Shown: piece after piece, positions 22,454 to 33,648 of the stretch
Layout: every line of letters starts with the position of its first letter
How positions within the stretch are numbered: position 1 is the first letter of the stretch
DNA from: Undaria pinnatifida
Lineage: Eukaryota; Sar; Phaeophyceae; Laminariales; Alariaceae
Reading direction: 5' to 3'
Length of the DNA stretch: 64,000 nt
NCBI GenBank assembly: GCA_012845835.1
Contig: JABAKD010000010.1
Span: 10,668,311 to 10,732,310, forward strand
Translations under genes and position numbers: made by a program
The notes under the pieces: generated by a model
What the model was told of the DNA's origin: nothing
What the model saw: the letters and a program-made list of their open reading frames with translations, nothing else
Databases searched by the model: none

Positions 22454-22816
22454 GTATAGACGTGATGGAGGCGATGGGCGTGGCTGCTATATCGTCTTCA
22501 TCCTGTCTGACCAGATGACTCGTTACTAGAAGGGTGCGGTCGGCTGTAGAACGATGTCTCCGATTTTAGTGTTGCCCAGCTTGCTCCCACCCCCCTGCCC
22601 CCGCGTGGGGGAGGGGAGGACGGGGTGGGGTGGGCACACGTGTAGACGTGATGGAGACGATATGGTCGCTACACCGTAGCGACCATATCGTCTTCTTGTC
22701 TGGCCGGGTGACTATTTAGTAGAAGTGCGCGATCGGCTATAGAACGATGTCTCCGGTTTTAGTGTTGCCCACCTTACTCCCACCCCCAGACCCCCACTCG
22801 GGGGAGAGGAGAGGGG
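22454..22816. repeat. Two-copy tandem repeat, about 186 bp per unit, with a perfect 18-bp stem in copy 2
   Basis: Both units start TAGACGTGATGGAG, share GTTGCCCA..CCCACCCCC and end in G-rich sequence. In the second unit AGACGATATGGTCGCTAC (22655-22672) is followed after 3 bases by its exact complement (22676-22693). The first unit has only a poor version of the stem. Confidence 0.75.
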
Positions 22817-22899
22817 GAAATGGAGTTGTTGCTGGCGTCATTGAATTCTACTCCCTCGCCCCTTGACTGTCACTATTTAGGAGCGGCGCGCAGAGAGAG

Positions 22900-24430
22900 T
22901 TGGCTGCCTTCCTGTCTTCGTTAGATGTTTGTGCGATGGCAGAGGCGGTGGCGATGGTGGTTGGTGATGGCACCGGCGATAGTCAAGCGGGCAGCCAACC
23001 GGCCTTTTGGAGATGAACGCCATGGCCTCGGCATTGCGCGCCGACCCGCATCCTCTGCCCTCTTTGAGGCAGGGATGGATTTATGGACGAATGGGGTGGA
23101 CTATTAAGTGGAATGATGCACGTATGGATGGAATGGTTTGACTGATTGGTCTCTTTAGGTGTTTGTGTTAGCGAAGACATCGCTCGCCCGTCCTGTTTTT
23201 GTTTTTTTTTGGGAGGGGAAGGATAGGGCGTCACTCGTGGTGGCTGTTGTTTAGGGATGGAAAGCTGAGGTGCCCCTTCGTGTGCACTTCTTGCCGAGTT
23301 CAGGACGATCCTAAAGGCTTTTGGGCATTTCACAGACCGTTTTCTGCACCCCGTGTCGGATCAGGGATGTGTGTGTTTTTGCTTTTTGGAGAGGAAATTG
23401 CTTTCACCCATGATGGCATTTAATTTTTCGGGGGGGGGGGGGGGGGGCGAAGGATAAAGAGATGACGCTGAACGTCTTTCAGAAGCGCGATTTAATTTGA
23501 AGGCTTGGCTTTCCCCCCAGCATCCTTAGACTATGCCTTTTCCTTTACCGCTGTTGAAGCTTTCAACGGCTATCACTAGTGAGGGGATGAAAAATGTCCA
23601 CGTTTTATTTTCTTGTCTTTTTGCAGAAGAAATGACTCGCCGTCATTTTTGGTTTCGTCTTCTGTTTTTGTGTTTTTTTTTCCCGTCGTGGAGATGACCC
23701 TCGCCCGCACGACGCATGCAGTGCCGTTCACTTGGAGAATAAGTTGTTTTGGAGGAGGAAAATAGGTTGGAGAGGAGGAAATTGCTCGCCCGCAATGCTG
23801 TTTTTTTTTCATCCGGTACTATAATGTGATAAGTATCTTTGTTTTGTGTGGAGGGACTGGGGAGAGGTAGCGCCTCCTCGCCCGTGACGCTTTTTTTTTC
23901 TCGTTGTTCTGGAGAGGGGAGGAAAGAGAGAGGTGGCTCTGACCTCTGGTGTTTGTTTCATTAGGCATGTAAGATAGAGGGAGAAGAAAGTGCTGGCCGG
24001 TCATCTGCCATGCTTTGTTTTTGTAGCTGTATCATACGGGTTTTCATCAGGAATACATCACTATTAATAGGCATTTTATTAGCACGGATTTTGTTGTTGG
24101 TGTTCACAGTAGAAAGTAGGCCTACTTCACGACGTTGTGTCATTCACCGATCTGACTCGATAGCAGTAGGATAATGGATTTCGCGCGCCAATATATTCGG
24201 GGGACGTTTTTTTTCATGTACGTCGTGCAGTGTTGACGATGTAGGGAAGGAGTTCGATCGGGCGATGTGGCCTCTCATCTGGGCTGGTGTTCGAACTCTT
24301 GTATGATATGTGCGTGATGCCTTGGCCGGGTGGAAGGCATGTTGCGTCTTGGGATGGGGGGGCGTCGATAGAGGGGGTGAGTCGGGTGTTGGGGCAGTCA
24401 CTCTGCAGTATTCTTACGCAAGCTTTGGGG
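22900..24430. other. Degenerate repeat-rich region without supported genes
   Basis: Blocks of the form GGAGAGGAGGAAATTGCTCGCCCG..TTTTTTTT recur irregularly between 23170 and 23960, with a 17-base G run near 23440. No ORF has recognisable content. Confidence 0.4.
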
Positions 24431-24438
24431 ATTTTTCT

Positions 24439-24603
24439 CTGCAGTATGGCGGCGGGGTTCTTGGCGTTTGATTTTTCAAATCGCGAGTTTGCCCCACCCG
24501 CAGTCATTGTGCAGTACTCTAAGGCGTTGTTTTTTTTTCTGCAGTATGGCGGCGGGGCCCTTGGCGTTTGATTTTTCAAATCGCGAGTTTGCCCCGCCTG
24601 CAG
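24439..24603. repeat. 65-bp duplication at exactly 100-bp offset
   Basis: Segments 24439-24503 and 24539-24603 (CTGCAGTATGGCGGCGGGG.. to CCGCAG/CTGCAG) differ at only a few bases. Confidence 0.8.
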
Positions 24604-24835
24604 GGAGTGAATCGTTCGCATTTTGTTGCTGCTTGGGTCTCGTTTGGCCCTTGCACTTTGCTGCATTGCATTTAGTTCTTTTCGCAGTGTTTTTTTTTGC
24701 ATTTTGCTTTTTTTTTTTTGCGCGTCACATATCACACACATATGTATTCTAGATACCGGCATTTGTTCATTCTTTTTCTTTTTGGCATTTTTTTTTTTCG
24801 TGTTTCGCATTATTATTTTTTCGTAGGCGAGCGCC

Positions 24836-25290
24836 TACTTGTAGTGTGATACGCATGCATGAGGCGTCCGTAGGTGCTGTACGCTTTGTTGTGCTTGCCG
24901 TTCTTCCACACCACGTCCTGGTTGTTGGCGCTGGATTGCAGTTTGTATTTTGTAACATTTGGGTGCATTGCTTTTTTTTTGCAGGACTTGGTAATTTAAG
25001 TTCTTTTTTGAATGGTTGTTTTCTTGTTTTGTGCGTCTTTCATCTTTTTTTATTTTGGTATGCTTCGCATGTTTGGGTTGTAGCCTAGCGATTAGCATGT
25101 ACATTGGGTAAGAAGATGTACGCTTTGCTGTGTGTACCGGCTTTTCACACCGCATCCCGGTTATTGGCCATAAATGGAGCACTGGACACACCACCAGCAT
25201 TAAGCAGCGTTGTCTGGAGTAGCGATGGTGTCACGCCCTTTCGGAATATAGTGGAGGGGATGGCCGCCGTCCCCTCCTCCACTATATATT
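24836..25290 (-). pseudogene. Duplicated coding remnant (ANNQDVVWKNGKHNKAY type)
   Basis: On the minus strand, 24940-24830 reads SANNQDVVWKNGKHNKAY, then GRLMHAYHTTSRR and a stop. A diverged copy at 25290-25090 reads YIVEEGTAAIPSTIF, LLQTTLLNAGGVSS, ANNRDAV, stop, KAGTHSKAYIF. The stop at 25145-25147 again replaces a Trp codon (TGG to TGA) relative to the other copy. The two copies are paralogous and direct, and the upstream part joins the palindrome at 25290 without a break in frame. Family unknown. Confidence 0.4.
25239..25287. repeat. Small inverted repeat next to the large palindrome
   Basis: ATATAGTGGAGGGGATGG pairs with CCGTCCCCTCCTCCACTATAT, allowing a 3-base bulge. Confidence 0.75.
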
Positions 25291-25669
25291 GAAACGAAGC
25301 CCCTTTTAGCATTCGGATTACCCCTTGCCCGTCTATGATATCCGTTTCCTGCAACCCCGCTCTGCCCTTCGCCGCCCTACTCCGATCCCAACAGGACCAT
25401 GTTCCAGGTTCACCCATACTCGCCCGCACCATCCTCCTATGCACCACCCACTCGCGCATGACCCGACCCACCGAACCGCGCGGTTCGGTGGGTCGGTTCA
25501 TGCGCGAGTGGGTGGTGCATAGGAGGATGGTGCGGGCGAGTATGGGTGAACCTGGAACATGGTCCTGTTGGGATCGGAGTAGGGCGGCGAAGGGCAGAGC
25601 GGGGTTGCAGGAAACGGATATCATAGACGGGCAAGGGGTAATCCGAATGCTAAAAGGGGCTTCGTTTCA
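25290..25669. repeat. 380-bp near-perfect palindrome
   Basis: The arms 25290-25479 and 25480-25669 are reverse complements with no spacer, meeting at ACCGCG|CGGT. I find one mismatch, near 25461/25498 (GGTCGGGTC versus GGTCGGTTC). Consistent with this, the two strands encode the same peptide (MISVSCNPALPFAALLRSQQ..) differing at one residue. Confidence 0.93.
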
Positions 25670-25749
25670 TTCCTCTTGCCCTCGTAGAGAGTGGGTGGGG
25701 TTAGAGGGGTAGTTTACGCCGGTGGGGGGAGGGGCTGAAATGAGTTAGT

Positions 25750-26300
25750 TTATCCTCCAGCAGTTGTGTGGTTGGACTATTTCAGTTTGTTTTTTGTTTC
25801 ACTTCTTCCGTCTAGTCTGTTCACCTGTCACATAGTTGTTGCTGTATCGCAAATCGATTATGTTGCGTCTTCCTTTTCTGAGTAATGAATCACGTGATAC
25901 TGCCTCGACTTGGATGGCTGCCTAGTGGTGTATGTATTATAGTATGTAGCGCGTGAAAGCTGGTCTCGGTCACAAGAAGCAGCGGCCCCGACGCACGCGT
26001 TGAGATGTCGTTTTTGTTGTGGTCACTCCCATTCGTTTCTGTCCGCGTGTGGTGTGTGTGATTGCTTGTTTTTCTAAGAATAACTACAGCGGCGGAGGCG
26101 GTAAGAATACGTGGAGTCGGAGTACGTTGTTTCGGTCGCGGCGTGGGTAAACTTGATGTATTGCATATGGTGTACATTATGCGTATCGAGGAGGAAAACT
26201 TGATGTATCGCGCGTTGTTTGAGCGTGTAGAGGAGGAGTACCGGTAGGTTTGGGTCGGATCGGATAGATAAACCTAGGCGCCGTGAAAGGAATCGTCAAT
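25750..26300. other. No supported gene
   Basis: Unique sequence with short featureless ORFs. Confidence 0.4.
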
Positions 26301-26309
26301 CTATTAGGG

Positions 26310-26562
26310 GTTGTTTCGTTGAGGGTAACAGAGAAAACGCTGGTTGGAGGAGGCGATCAGTATCGCGTCCGAGTAAGAAGTACTTGACGTGGCAGATGGA
26401 AATTCCGGACGTGAGGACCTAGCGACTCCTGTAGTGAAACATATCATAATTTGTTTGGGGGGTGTTAGTTTAGGGTAACAGAGAGAACGCTGATCGGAGG
26501 AGGCGATCAGTATCACGTCCGAGCGAGAAGCATTGAACGTGGCAGACGGAAACTCCGGACTA
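26310..26562. repeat. Direct repeat of about 100 bp at 151-bp offset
   Basis: Segments 26310-26412 and 26461-26562 share GGGTAACAGAGA..AACGCTG, GGAGGAGGCGATCAGTATC and CGTGGCAGA.GGAAA.TCCGGAC. Confidence 0.75.
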
Positions 26563-26642
26563 CCGACCTGTCAACCAAACCAGATCCCATAATTAGAATC
26601 TAAAGCGCGGGGGGGGGGGGCACCACCCTCTGTTCCTTCAGC

Positions 26643-27615
26643 ATGAGTGCCGCTCTGTATTACATGGAGAGCATCCGCAGGACATACCCCGCCAGAGAGC
26701 CGAACGCACGGTACCAGTCGCCACGAAAGGTCATGGAGCAGCATCAGTTGTTTATCTTATTGTTTGCACTTACAGCCTGTTTCACGAGGCCTGCTTCCCA
26801 CCGAAGGAAGTCATCACGTGCATCTCCAAACGACGTACCCCGCGCAATACCAACCAATCATCAGGGCTACACGGCAGGCGAAGCCCCATTGCGCCGTTGT
26901 CAGAGGCCATTCGTTCCAAACGCCCATTCATTGCGATAAATACTGGCACTATGTACTACTACTACTACTACTACTACCACTAATACTACTTTTGTTTCTT
27001 GACCTTCGAAGCGTGGCGAGCCTTCCAGTTGCACGGACAGAGCTGGGGTGGTGGGGTTACCAGCCGATAGTGAAAAGCATAATGTATACACCCATCACGC
27101 TCTTCGAGCATCCATTAGCCCTTGAGCATGAAGACAAGTAAAGCCGTAAAGAAGTGGACGGGCTCGAGTAAACCATCAAGGGAAAATGCCGCCGAACCGG
27201 CGATATTCCGCTATGAATATCCCACTACAGTAACGCCTATCTACTCTTCCTTGGAGCTCTCTACTGTCGACAACCATCGTCGTATCCGTATCGTATCTAA
27301 GCACACAATCGACAGCTTTGCCTGGGTGATGTAGCGTCAATGTTCGGATTATTGTGTTTTTCGATCCTATCGTAATCGTTGTTACACCAGTTGGGTCGGA
27401 AAAGAGTTGACCGTGATTGGCTGCAGCCCAGGCCTTGGAGAAGTGATAAATTTCTCGACATGGGTGTCCACACCAATCTACCCAGGGCAGCCCTCCTCAC
27501 TACCATCTCAGAGGTTCTTCGTCTGCAACACCAACGGCGTCTTCCATTAAGGGTAGATCTTAACGAAGAGTTTTTTTCAGTTTTTTGCTTAAATTTCGGT
27601 TTACCCCTGAATTAG
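26643..27615 (+). other. Three small ORFs of uncertain reality around a TAC microsatellite
   Basis: ORFs at 26643-26939 (98 codons, ATG, basic C-terminal half), 27128-27334 (MKTSKAVKKWTGSSKPS..) and 27379-27615 (..LGRKRVDRDWLQPRPWR..) lie on the same strand on either side of a short (TAC)n run at 26954-26980. None has a domain I recognise and no splice pattern links them convincingly. Confidence 0.2.
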
Positions 27616-27639
27616 TTTTCGGGAAAAACAGAAAACATT

Positions 27640-28325
27640 CAACCCCGGAAAGACTCATCTGTACGTTTTTGAGTTTGTTTTGTAAACCTGACGTTTAGAA
27701 ACAAGGGTGTAGAGGGTCGGGCAGCCGCACCGCTCGAGCTGTGCCACCACTTGCGAGCGCATAACACCGAGAGGGTCGTTGCCAGGGTCAGTCGTGGGGC
27801 ATGACTAATCGCAGAAGGCGGAGCGAGCTTCTGAGTTCTCTTCGCCGAGTCGAGAAGAGTGACCCCACCGCTTCCGAGTCGACAAAAGTGGCCGCACCGA
27901 AGCGGCGGTCCGAACAAGCTCGCTGAGGGAAATAGCTGAGACTTTTGACGCATTGGGCGTTGTAGCGCGGCGATTTGGCGATGGATGTCACTCCCCAAGG
28001 CAACGACACCTGACTACGAGTCAGGCCGACTCTAGTGGGACAGCCACGCGGTTTCCTGCCCGAGGACAAACAAGCGGTGGCAGTAAATAATTGGTAGCAT
28101 CGTGGGCTTCGCCTACGGCCTTAGCCCCAGTACACCCCCCAACAGCCTAAGCCCGAGGCAAGTCTTAGAGCTGAACCTTCTACAAGAACTGGAGATAGCC
28201 CGCTCCCGGCGACTCTCGATGCTTAAGGACTCTCATGCTCGCACCGATTGACCCAGATATCGCCTCACAAGCTCTTTCAAGGTCCTGGATTTTGGAAGGC
28301 TGTCATCGCATTCGCAGGTGAGCAG
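27640..28325. other. No supported gene
   Basis: GC-rich sequence with several interrupted frames (for example REIAETFDALGVVARRFGDG near 27930, LNLLQELEIARSRRLSMLKD near 28170). These may be decayed coding fragments. Nothing is assignable. Confidence 0.35.
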
Positions 28326-28339
28326 AGGGAATGAGGGAA

Positions 28340-28500
28340 CGGGAGGTGGGGGGGGGTGGGGGGGTTAGGAGAGAGGGAGGGAGAAAGGGAAGGAGGGAGG
28401 GAGGGAGGGAGGGAGGGAGGGAGGGAGGGAGGGAGGGAGGGAGGGAGGGAGGGAGGGAGGGGAGGGAGGGAGGGGGAGAGGGAGGGCGGAGGGTGAGAGG
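28340..28500. repeat. (GGGA)n microsatellite
   Basis: About 20 GGGA units at 28390-28470 with G-rich flanks. Confidence 0.95.
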
Positions 28501-28699
28501 GAGGTCGGCACGTTCAGGAGGATGAGAGAGATGCAAGAATAGCAGACGGTGCGCGGGCGGCGGCGGCGGGGGGGGGATTCACCTACCGTGCGCACATGCA
28601 GTAGACGTCGTCTTCGTTTCCGGTGAAGCATAATCGGCGGCGACTGACTACAAGTAGCAGATGCGTGTTCGACGGGCCGCAACACTGTTACAGTGAACG

Positions 28700-29330
28700 C
28701 CGCGGCAAGAGATAAGTAGCGCTTGCTGAAGAAAACGCGGAAGCTAACATACGAACTTAGGGCGAAGAGCTAACAATGCCGGATTGATGTTCATGAGAAG
28801 TAGCCCAAACGTTATAGCAAAGAGAAGCACCTACAAGCACCGTCATTTTACCGATTGCATGTAGCAGGTGCTACTTTTGCGCTAAATTTTGAACACTAAA
28901 CTGTCTGCGTTCCTTCAAAATCCGTGCCGACGCTTTGATTTTTTACGGGCAGACGTCCTCTTCTTCTCTGCCACACCCCATAATTTTACGAGCTACACGG
29001 CGATTTTTTATAGCTAACGTGCGCGTGCTTGTTGCCTGCTACTCCTGCTGTTGCAGGACATTGTGTGTGATGTGGTTTGTTGACACGAGGCGTATGTCCG
29101 CTATATTTCCGTGCTATGTATGCCTTCCTGCTCTGTAAAGAACCCATACGCTAAAATTTCGGCTAAAATATCGGCTCAAAATATAGACTAATATATATAG
29201 ATCCATGTACAATAACAATTATGAAGCTTTTAACACGTTGTTTACTACACCTAAGAACTGGGTTGCATACTACATGACATATGTAACATCAAACCTAGAA
29301 AAATAAACATTACCAGGCGGGTGATATAAA
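28700..29330. other. No supported gene
   Basis: AT-rich unique sequence. Confidence 0.4.
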
Positions 29331-29337
29331 GGGGTGT

Positions 29338-29539
29338 CTTCTTGCTGCAACCGTCAGATTCGTCCCCTTCAAGGGTTTATAGTTTCCGCGCACATATTGA
29401 AATGCTCGCCCCCCCGATCCCTCTTGTTTAAACGCACCACCTGAAATCAAAAACTGCCAGAGTAGTAAACACTACCAGCCAGCTGATATCATCTTATTAT
29501 CTATCTAGCCATCCATGCCGTAGCTTCAGCTCATCTCCG

Positions 29540-29575
<36 letters not shown>

Positions 29576-30690
29576 ACCCCCCTTTGTTCCCCGCCCAGTT
29601 CGTTCAAACGCCCCACTTACAATCGAAATCGGCCAGAGTAATAAACACTTCTGAGCAATTGATATCACGTCATTATCTTTCTAGCCATCCATGACGTAGC
29701 TTTCATTAATCCCCCCTCCCCCCCTCCAACGCCCCCTCCTTCCCCACACCCCGCACGATCGCCTAGACCCAGCACCGCGCGTATAGCAAGCCCCTACATA
29801 TATGATTAATACGCGCGATCGGAGGATCACACACAATGTTGCGAACATCAGTGTCGACCAAATCCTTGATCTCACAGCTAGAGTGTATTTTAATATTATA
29901 TGTGACCTAAATCTCTTGAAAACCCCTCCCCCCCCCCCCTTTTTTTTCTTTTTTTTCCTCGCTTTCTCTTGCTTAAACGCCCCACCTAGTGTCGAAATCC
30001 GCCAGAGTAATAATCACTTCCACGCCCTGGATATCGCCTCATTATCTTTTTAGAGCCATCCATGCCGCCGCTGCAATTCCCAACCCCCCCCCGCCCCCAA
30101 CGCCCCCTCCTTCCCCACCACCCGCACCATCGCCTAGACCTAGCACCACGCGTATGGCAAACCCCTACATCTATGCGACCTAAAGCCCTCCCCCCCCGCC
30201 CCCCGCCCCCCCCCGCCACATCCCCCCCCCCTCCCCCACAAAAGGATTTATAGTTTCCACGTACAAATTGACCTGCTCCAACCGTCCCCTCCCCCCCTTC
30301 CCCCCCCCTCCCCCCCTCCAGCTCCCTTTTTGATCAAAATCAACCCCCCACGTCCTTAAAAACTCCGCCCTCTCCGCGGCGGTTATTCGACTTACAGGAT
30401 TCACTTGATAAACTGATGTATTTCCTTCCGCAGCGGTCAGATTTTGTCCCCCTCAAACACGGGTTTTATAGTTTCCGCGCACAGACTGCCTAACATCACC
30501 CTGTTGACCCTGATAGCTACACTGTAGTTGCAAGGGGAGTCGCCGACCTATATCCTTAATGAGGACACACAACCCGTAATACGCGCGATCGGAGTATCAC
30601 ACACAGCTTGCAAAGATGAGTTTCGACAAAATATTCGATCTCACAGCTGGAGTGTATTTCAATTTTTATAATATATCGGATCGTCCGATA
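29338..30690 (+). repeat. Cluster of R1 repeats with poly-C tracts
   Basis: The left module (CCAGAGTAATAAACACTTC.., CATTATCTTTCTAGCCATCC, C-rich, CGCCTAGACC.AGCACC) occurs about three times, beginning near 29420, 29590 and 29965. The right module is partial at 29338-29400 and 29810-29905 and complete at 30318-30690 (CCACGTCCTTAAAAACTCCG.. to CTGGAGTGTATTTCAATTTT). A C run of more than 30 bases lies at 29540-29575. Confidence 0.75.
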
Positions 30691-31975
30691 TATCGAAAAA
30701 TATCGTTACCGATTCACAGCCCTACTTTTTTGGGGGAAAAAATTACTTGAGGTTAGTATGGGGAGTTGTTTTGGGCCCCCGCCATCCAGAAAGATGTAAA
30801 AGCAAACATTGCTGCCTCTAGATGTTGTTATGATATTGCCCTTGGAGCCTAACGAGACACAGGATCTAAAATTTGGACACGGTATATAAAGGATGTTGAA
30901 GCGGGTACTCCCCTTAGGTGACCTTCCAACTAAAAATCCATACCCCCATCCAACCGTAGTTACGAACGCCTACGTGAGGAAAAGCGCTCAGGCTAACAAT
31001 GCCATTCGTTTGCGCTGCACTGTACGTAGTAGAACGATAGCTTAGGCCTTCAAATGATAACGCGACAGACTTTCAAGATTTCCCGTAATCCTAATATACG
31101 AAGAACTCGTATTTGCAGGCAATCCTAATATACGATGGACTTACATTTGCAGGCATTCAAGCATAGTGCGAATAACCCTATACGCAGCCCACCCTGATGA
31201 GGCTCATATATATGCAAAAAACGAAACGCAAGGCTCGGGGAAAGAAACGCAGTTATTACCAGGGCTGTTGACGGGTCATGGTCCGGCCCACATGTCAGGT
31301 CACGCGATATTAAAAAAACTCGCGGGTCGAGTCGGCTCGGGTCGGGAGGTAATCGACATCCCATGGGTCGGTTCGTGTCGGATCGGGTCGGGGGGTTTCA
31401 AATATCACGGATCAGGCCGGGTCAAACTGATCCGAATCGACTGGTATACCGAGGAGCGATCCAACCCGTGAAAAGCCCTGGTTTTTCCCACCAAAATGTG
31501 GGGCGGGTGCTACGATAGGGGGTGTAACACTTTTTCTTTTTTGTTCTTGTTGCTGAAAACGCTTTCAGGGAATGACGGCAGAGCTTCTTAACCCCTAAAA
31601 TCGTCAGAATTCATTACCTTCTCTGATTGTTTTGCGTTTGTTTTCGTCGTATATACCAACAGAAGTAGGTCACGGGAATATTCATCGGGTACGATCACTT
31701 TTAGTTTATCTCCAACGTAAACCATTGTTGCTTTTTATTGCCCTAGAGGGTGTATTTAGCATAGAACTCCTCAAGCGAGGAGCCTCAGAAAAAAATAATA
31801 TAATCCTTAGCATCTCTACCGTAGGGTGCGGTCGTGGCGTCCTTAAAACCCTCTTGCCGCGGCTCGAATTCACGAGACTTTACTATTTTCTCCTGAATTA
31901 CGGTAATGCCGAAAATGGAAAGGAAAGCGCTCTACCCTTGTATGGGACACGAAAACTACCTACGAGGAAGCCTCC
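30691..31975. other. No supported gene
   Basis: Unique sequence. A degenerate GGGTCG-rich block (31320-31440) is the only internal structure noticed. Confidence 0.4.
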
Positions 31976-31979
31976 TGTA

Positions 31980-32060
31980 TTGGTAGTAGTAGCGGGAGTA
32001 GTAGTAGTAGTATTCGTAGTAGTAGTAGAAGTAGTAGTAGTAGTAGTAGTAGAAGTAGTA

Positions 32061-32123
<63 letters not shown>
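31980..32123. repeat. (GTA)n microsatellite beside copia element 2
   Basis: Nearly continuous GTA units interrupted by occasional GAA and GGA. Long ORFs across it are repeat artefacts. Confidence 0.95.
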
Positions 32124-32187
32124 TGGTCTAGTATGGCCCTTGTCTTGGAGCTACGAGCGACGCACAGGCACATCGCCCAGATGTGCT

Positions 32188-32450
32188 CACTCCTTTTTGC
32201 TCACCATCAGCTCTCATCTGCTAAGCAAATTAATCATCAATCAACATATCTGCTTGGGGTCGCCGAACAACATCTTCTCTGCTAGAGCTCTCTCACTCTT
32301 ACAGGCTCACCTAACCGTGGCCTTCTTTTGCCTCAAATCATATATATAGGCTATGTCTTCATCGGGTCATCCGAAAGCGAGCCTACGAGCGTACACCAAC
32401 TAAGAGCTGATACACGCCACATGCCATCTCATATGTAAGAGGGTTTAATA
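32188..32450 (+). repeat. 5' LTR of copia element 2
   Basis: Begins CACTCCTTTTTGCTCACC and contains CATATATATAGGCTATG, a possible TATA region. It matches 37958-38219 with about two dozen differences. Its last 60 bases are part of a 180-bp duplication. Confidence 0.7.
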
Positions 32451-32750
32451 GGTTATGAGCCTCGCGCGCGTCAACGAGGAGAGCGGCATCACGGATTCAA
32501 GGTCATCACCGCTGAGGACGGCTGATCAAGAAATCTGCTAGTGCGGCCTACGGAAGCTTCTTCTACATTCGTACACCAACTAAGAGCTGATACACGCCAC
32601 ATGCCATCTCATATGTAAGAGGGTTTAATAGGTTATGAGCCTCGCGCGCGTCAACGAGGAGAGCGGCATCACGGATTCAAGGTCATCACCGCTGAGGACG
32701 GCTGATCAAGAAATCTGCTAGTGCGGCCTACGGAAGCTTCTTCTACATTC
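32391..32750 (+). repeat. Perfect 180-bp tandem duplication at the LTR/leader junction
   Basis: Units 32391-32570 and 32571-32750 are identical over all 180 bases. Each holds the end of the LTR, the candidate primer site and 120 bp of leader. Confidence 0.95.
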
Positions 32751-33648
32751 ATCTCTACAAGTACGACGAGAGTGCGACGAGAAGCTTATGACGGAGGAAT
32801 ACCGGTACTTCGTTGGAAAGGCGCGGTGAGTGAGTGAGCATATCTAGAGGACCCTACGCACTCAATCAGAGCAATTGATGCCAGAGCTGTGATAGAGGTA
32901 CCCAAAGGTATAGAACTCCACCACATCACAGGTTGTACTAAATCAACCATCCACGCGCACGGGACCCTTGTTGCATCGCCAAGGACCCCAAAACCAAACC
33001 TCGATATACTCGAGTAAATAACTGCTTGCCTCGATTCCAAATAAGCGAGTCGTTCTGAGCAACAGCGGTGCAGAGGCAACTCTCCACAGTACAAGCTACT
33101 GTCTGTTAATATAACTATGACCTCTAGTTCAAGGACTTAACGTGTGATCATCGTGATAGGCCGACCAAAATTGGAGCCCAACGCACCTCTCGTTGAGTGC
33201 GGACCAAAGGCTTCACGTGTGATCATCGTGGTAGACCGACCAAAATTGCCCAACGCACCTCGTTGAGATTGCGGGCCAAAGGCGTGACTTCTCAGAAAGG
33301 ACTCGCCAAACTCCAAGCGACAAGCTATATTGAGAGCACTCCCGGCAGTAGAGTAGCTGTCCGTTAAAGGAGACTCTTATCATCAAGGACTAGTGCAAGC
33401 GAGCAACCCGCACCCAGCAGCATCCAGATCCGTACTGCTGAATTTTTTGGAATTTCGAAAAATTTCGGAAATCTCCATAACGCCTTGGATTTCTACACAA
33501 GCACCACTACTGCACTTGAAACGGCTGTTTAATGCAGCAGCTCGTATCATACGTGCGGCGGGATTACTGGTACTACTACGCTGCTGTCAAAGTACCGACA
33601 TCATGCAAGACATCTGAGTGAACTGCTACCTGGTACCTACTCATCATC
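32751..33648 (+). other. 5' leader of copia element 2, with an 80-bp imperfect duplication
   Basis: Non-coding leader. GTGTGATCATCGTGRTAG and CCGACCAAAATTG..CCCAACGCACCT occur twice (33143-33212 and 33216-33285). Confidence 0.6.

Noticed and set aside
28303..28685. Pro-rich or Gly/Arg-rich ORFs
   Set aside because: Translations of (GGGA)n and its complement.
29535..29576. Long C run as a biological signal
   Set aside because: Homopolymers of this length are prone to sequencing error. It lies in the C-rich module of R1.
31632..32285. 217-codon ORF
   Set aside because: About half is (GTA)n microsatellite, and the remainder has no features and overlaps the 5' LTR of copia 2.
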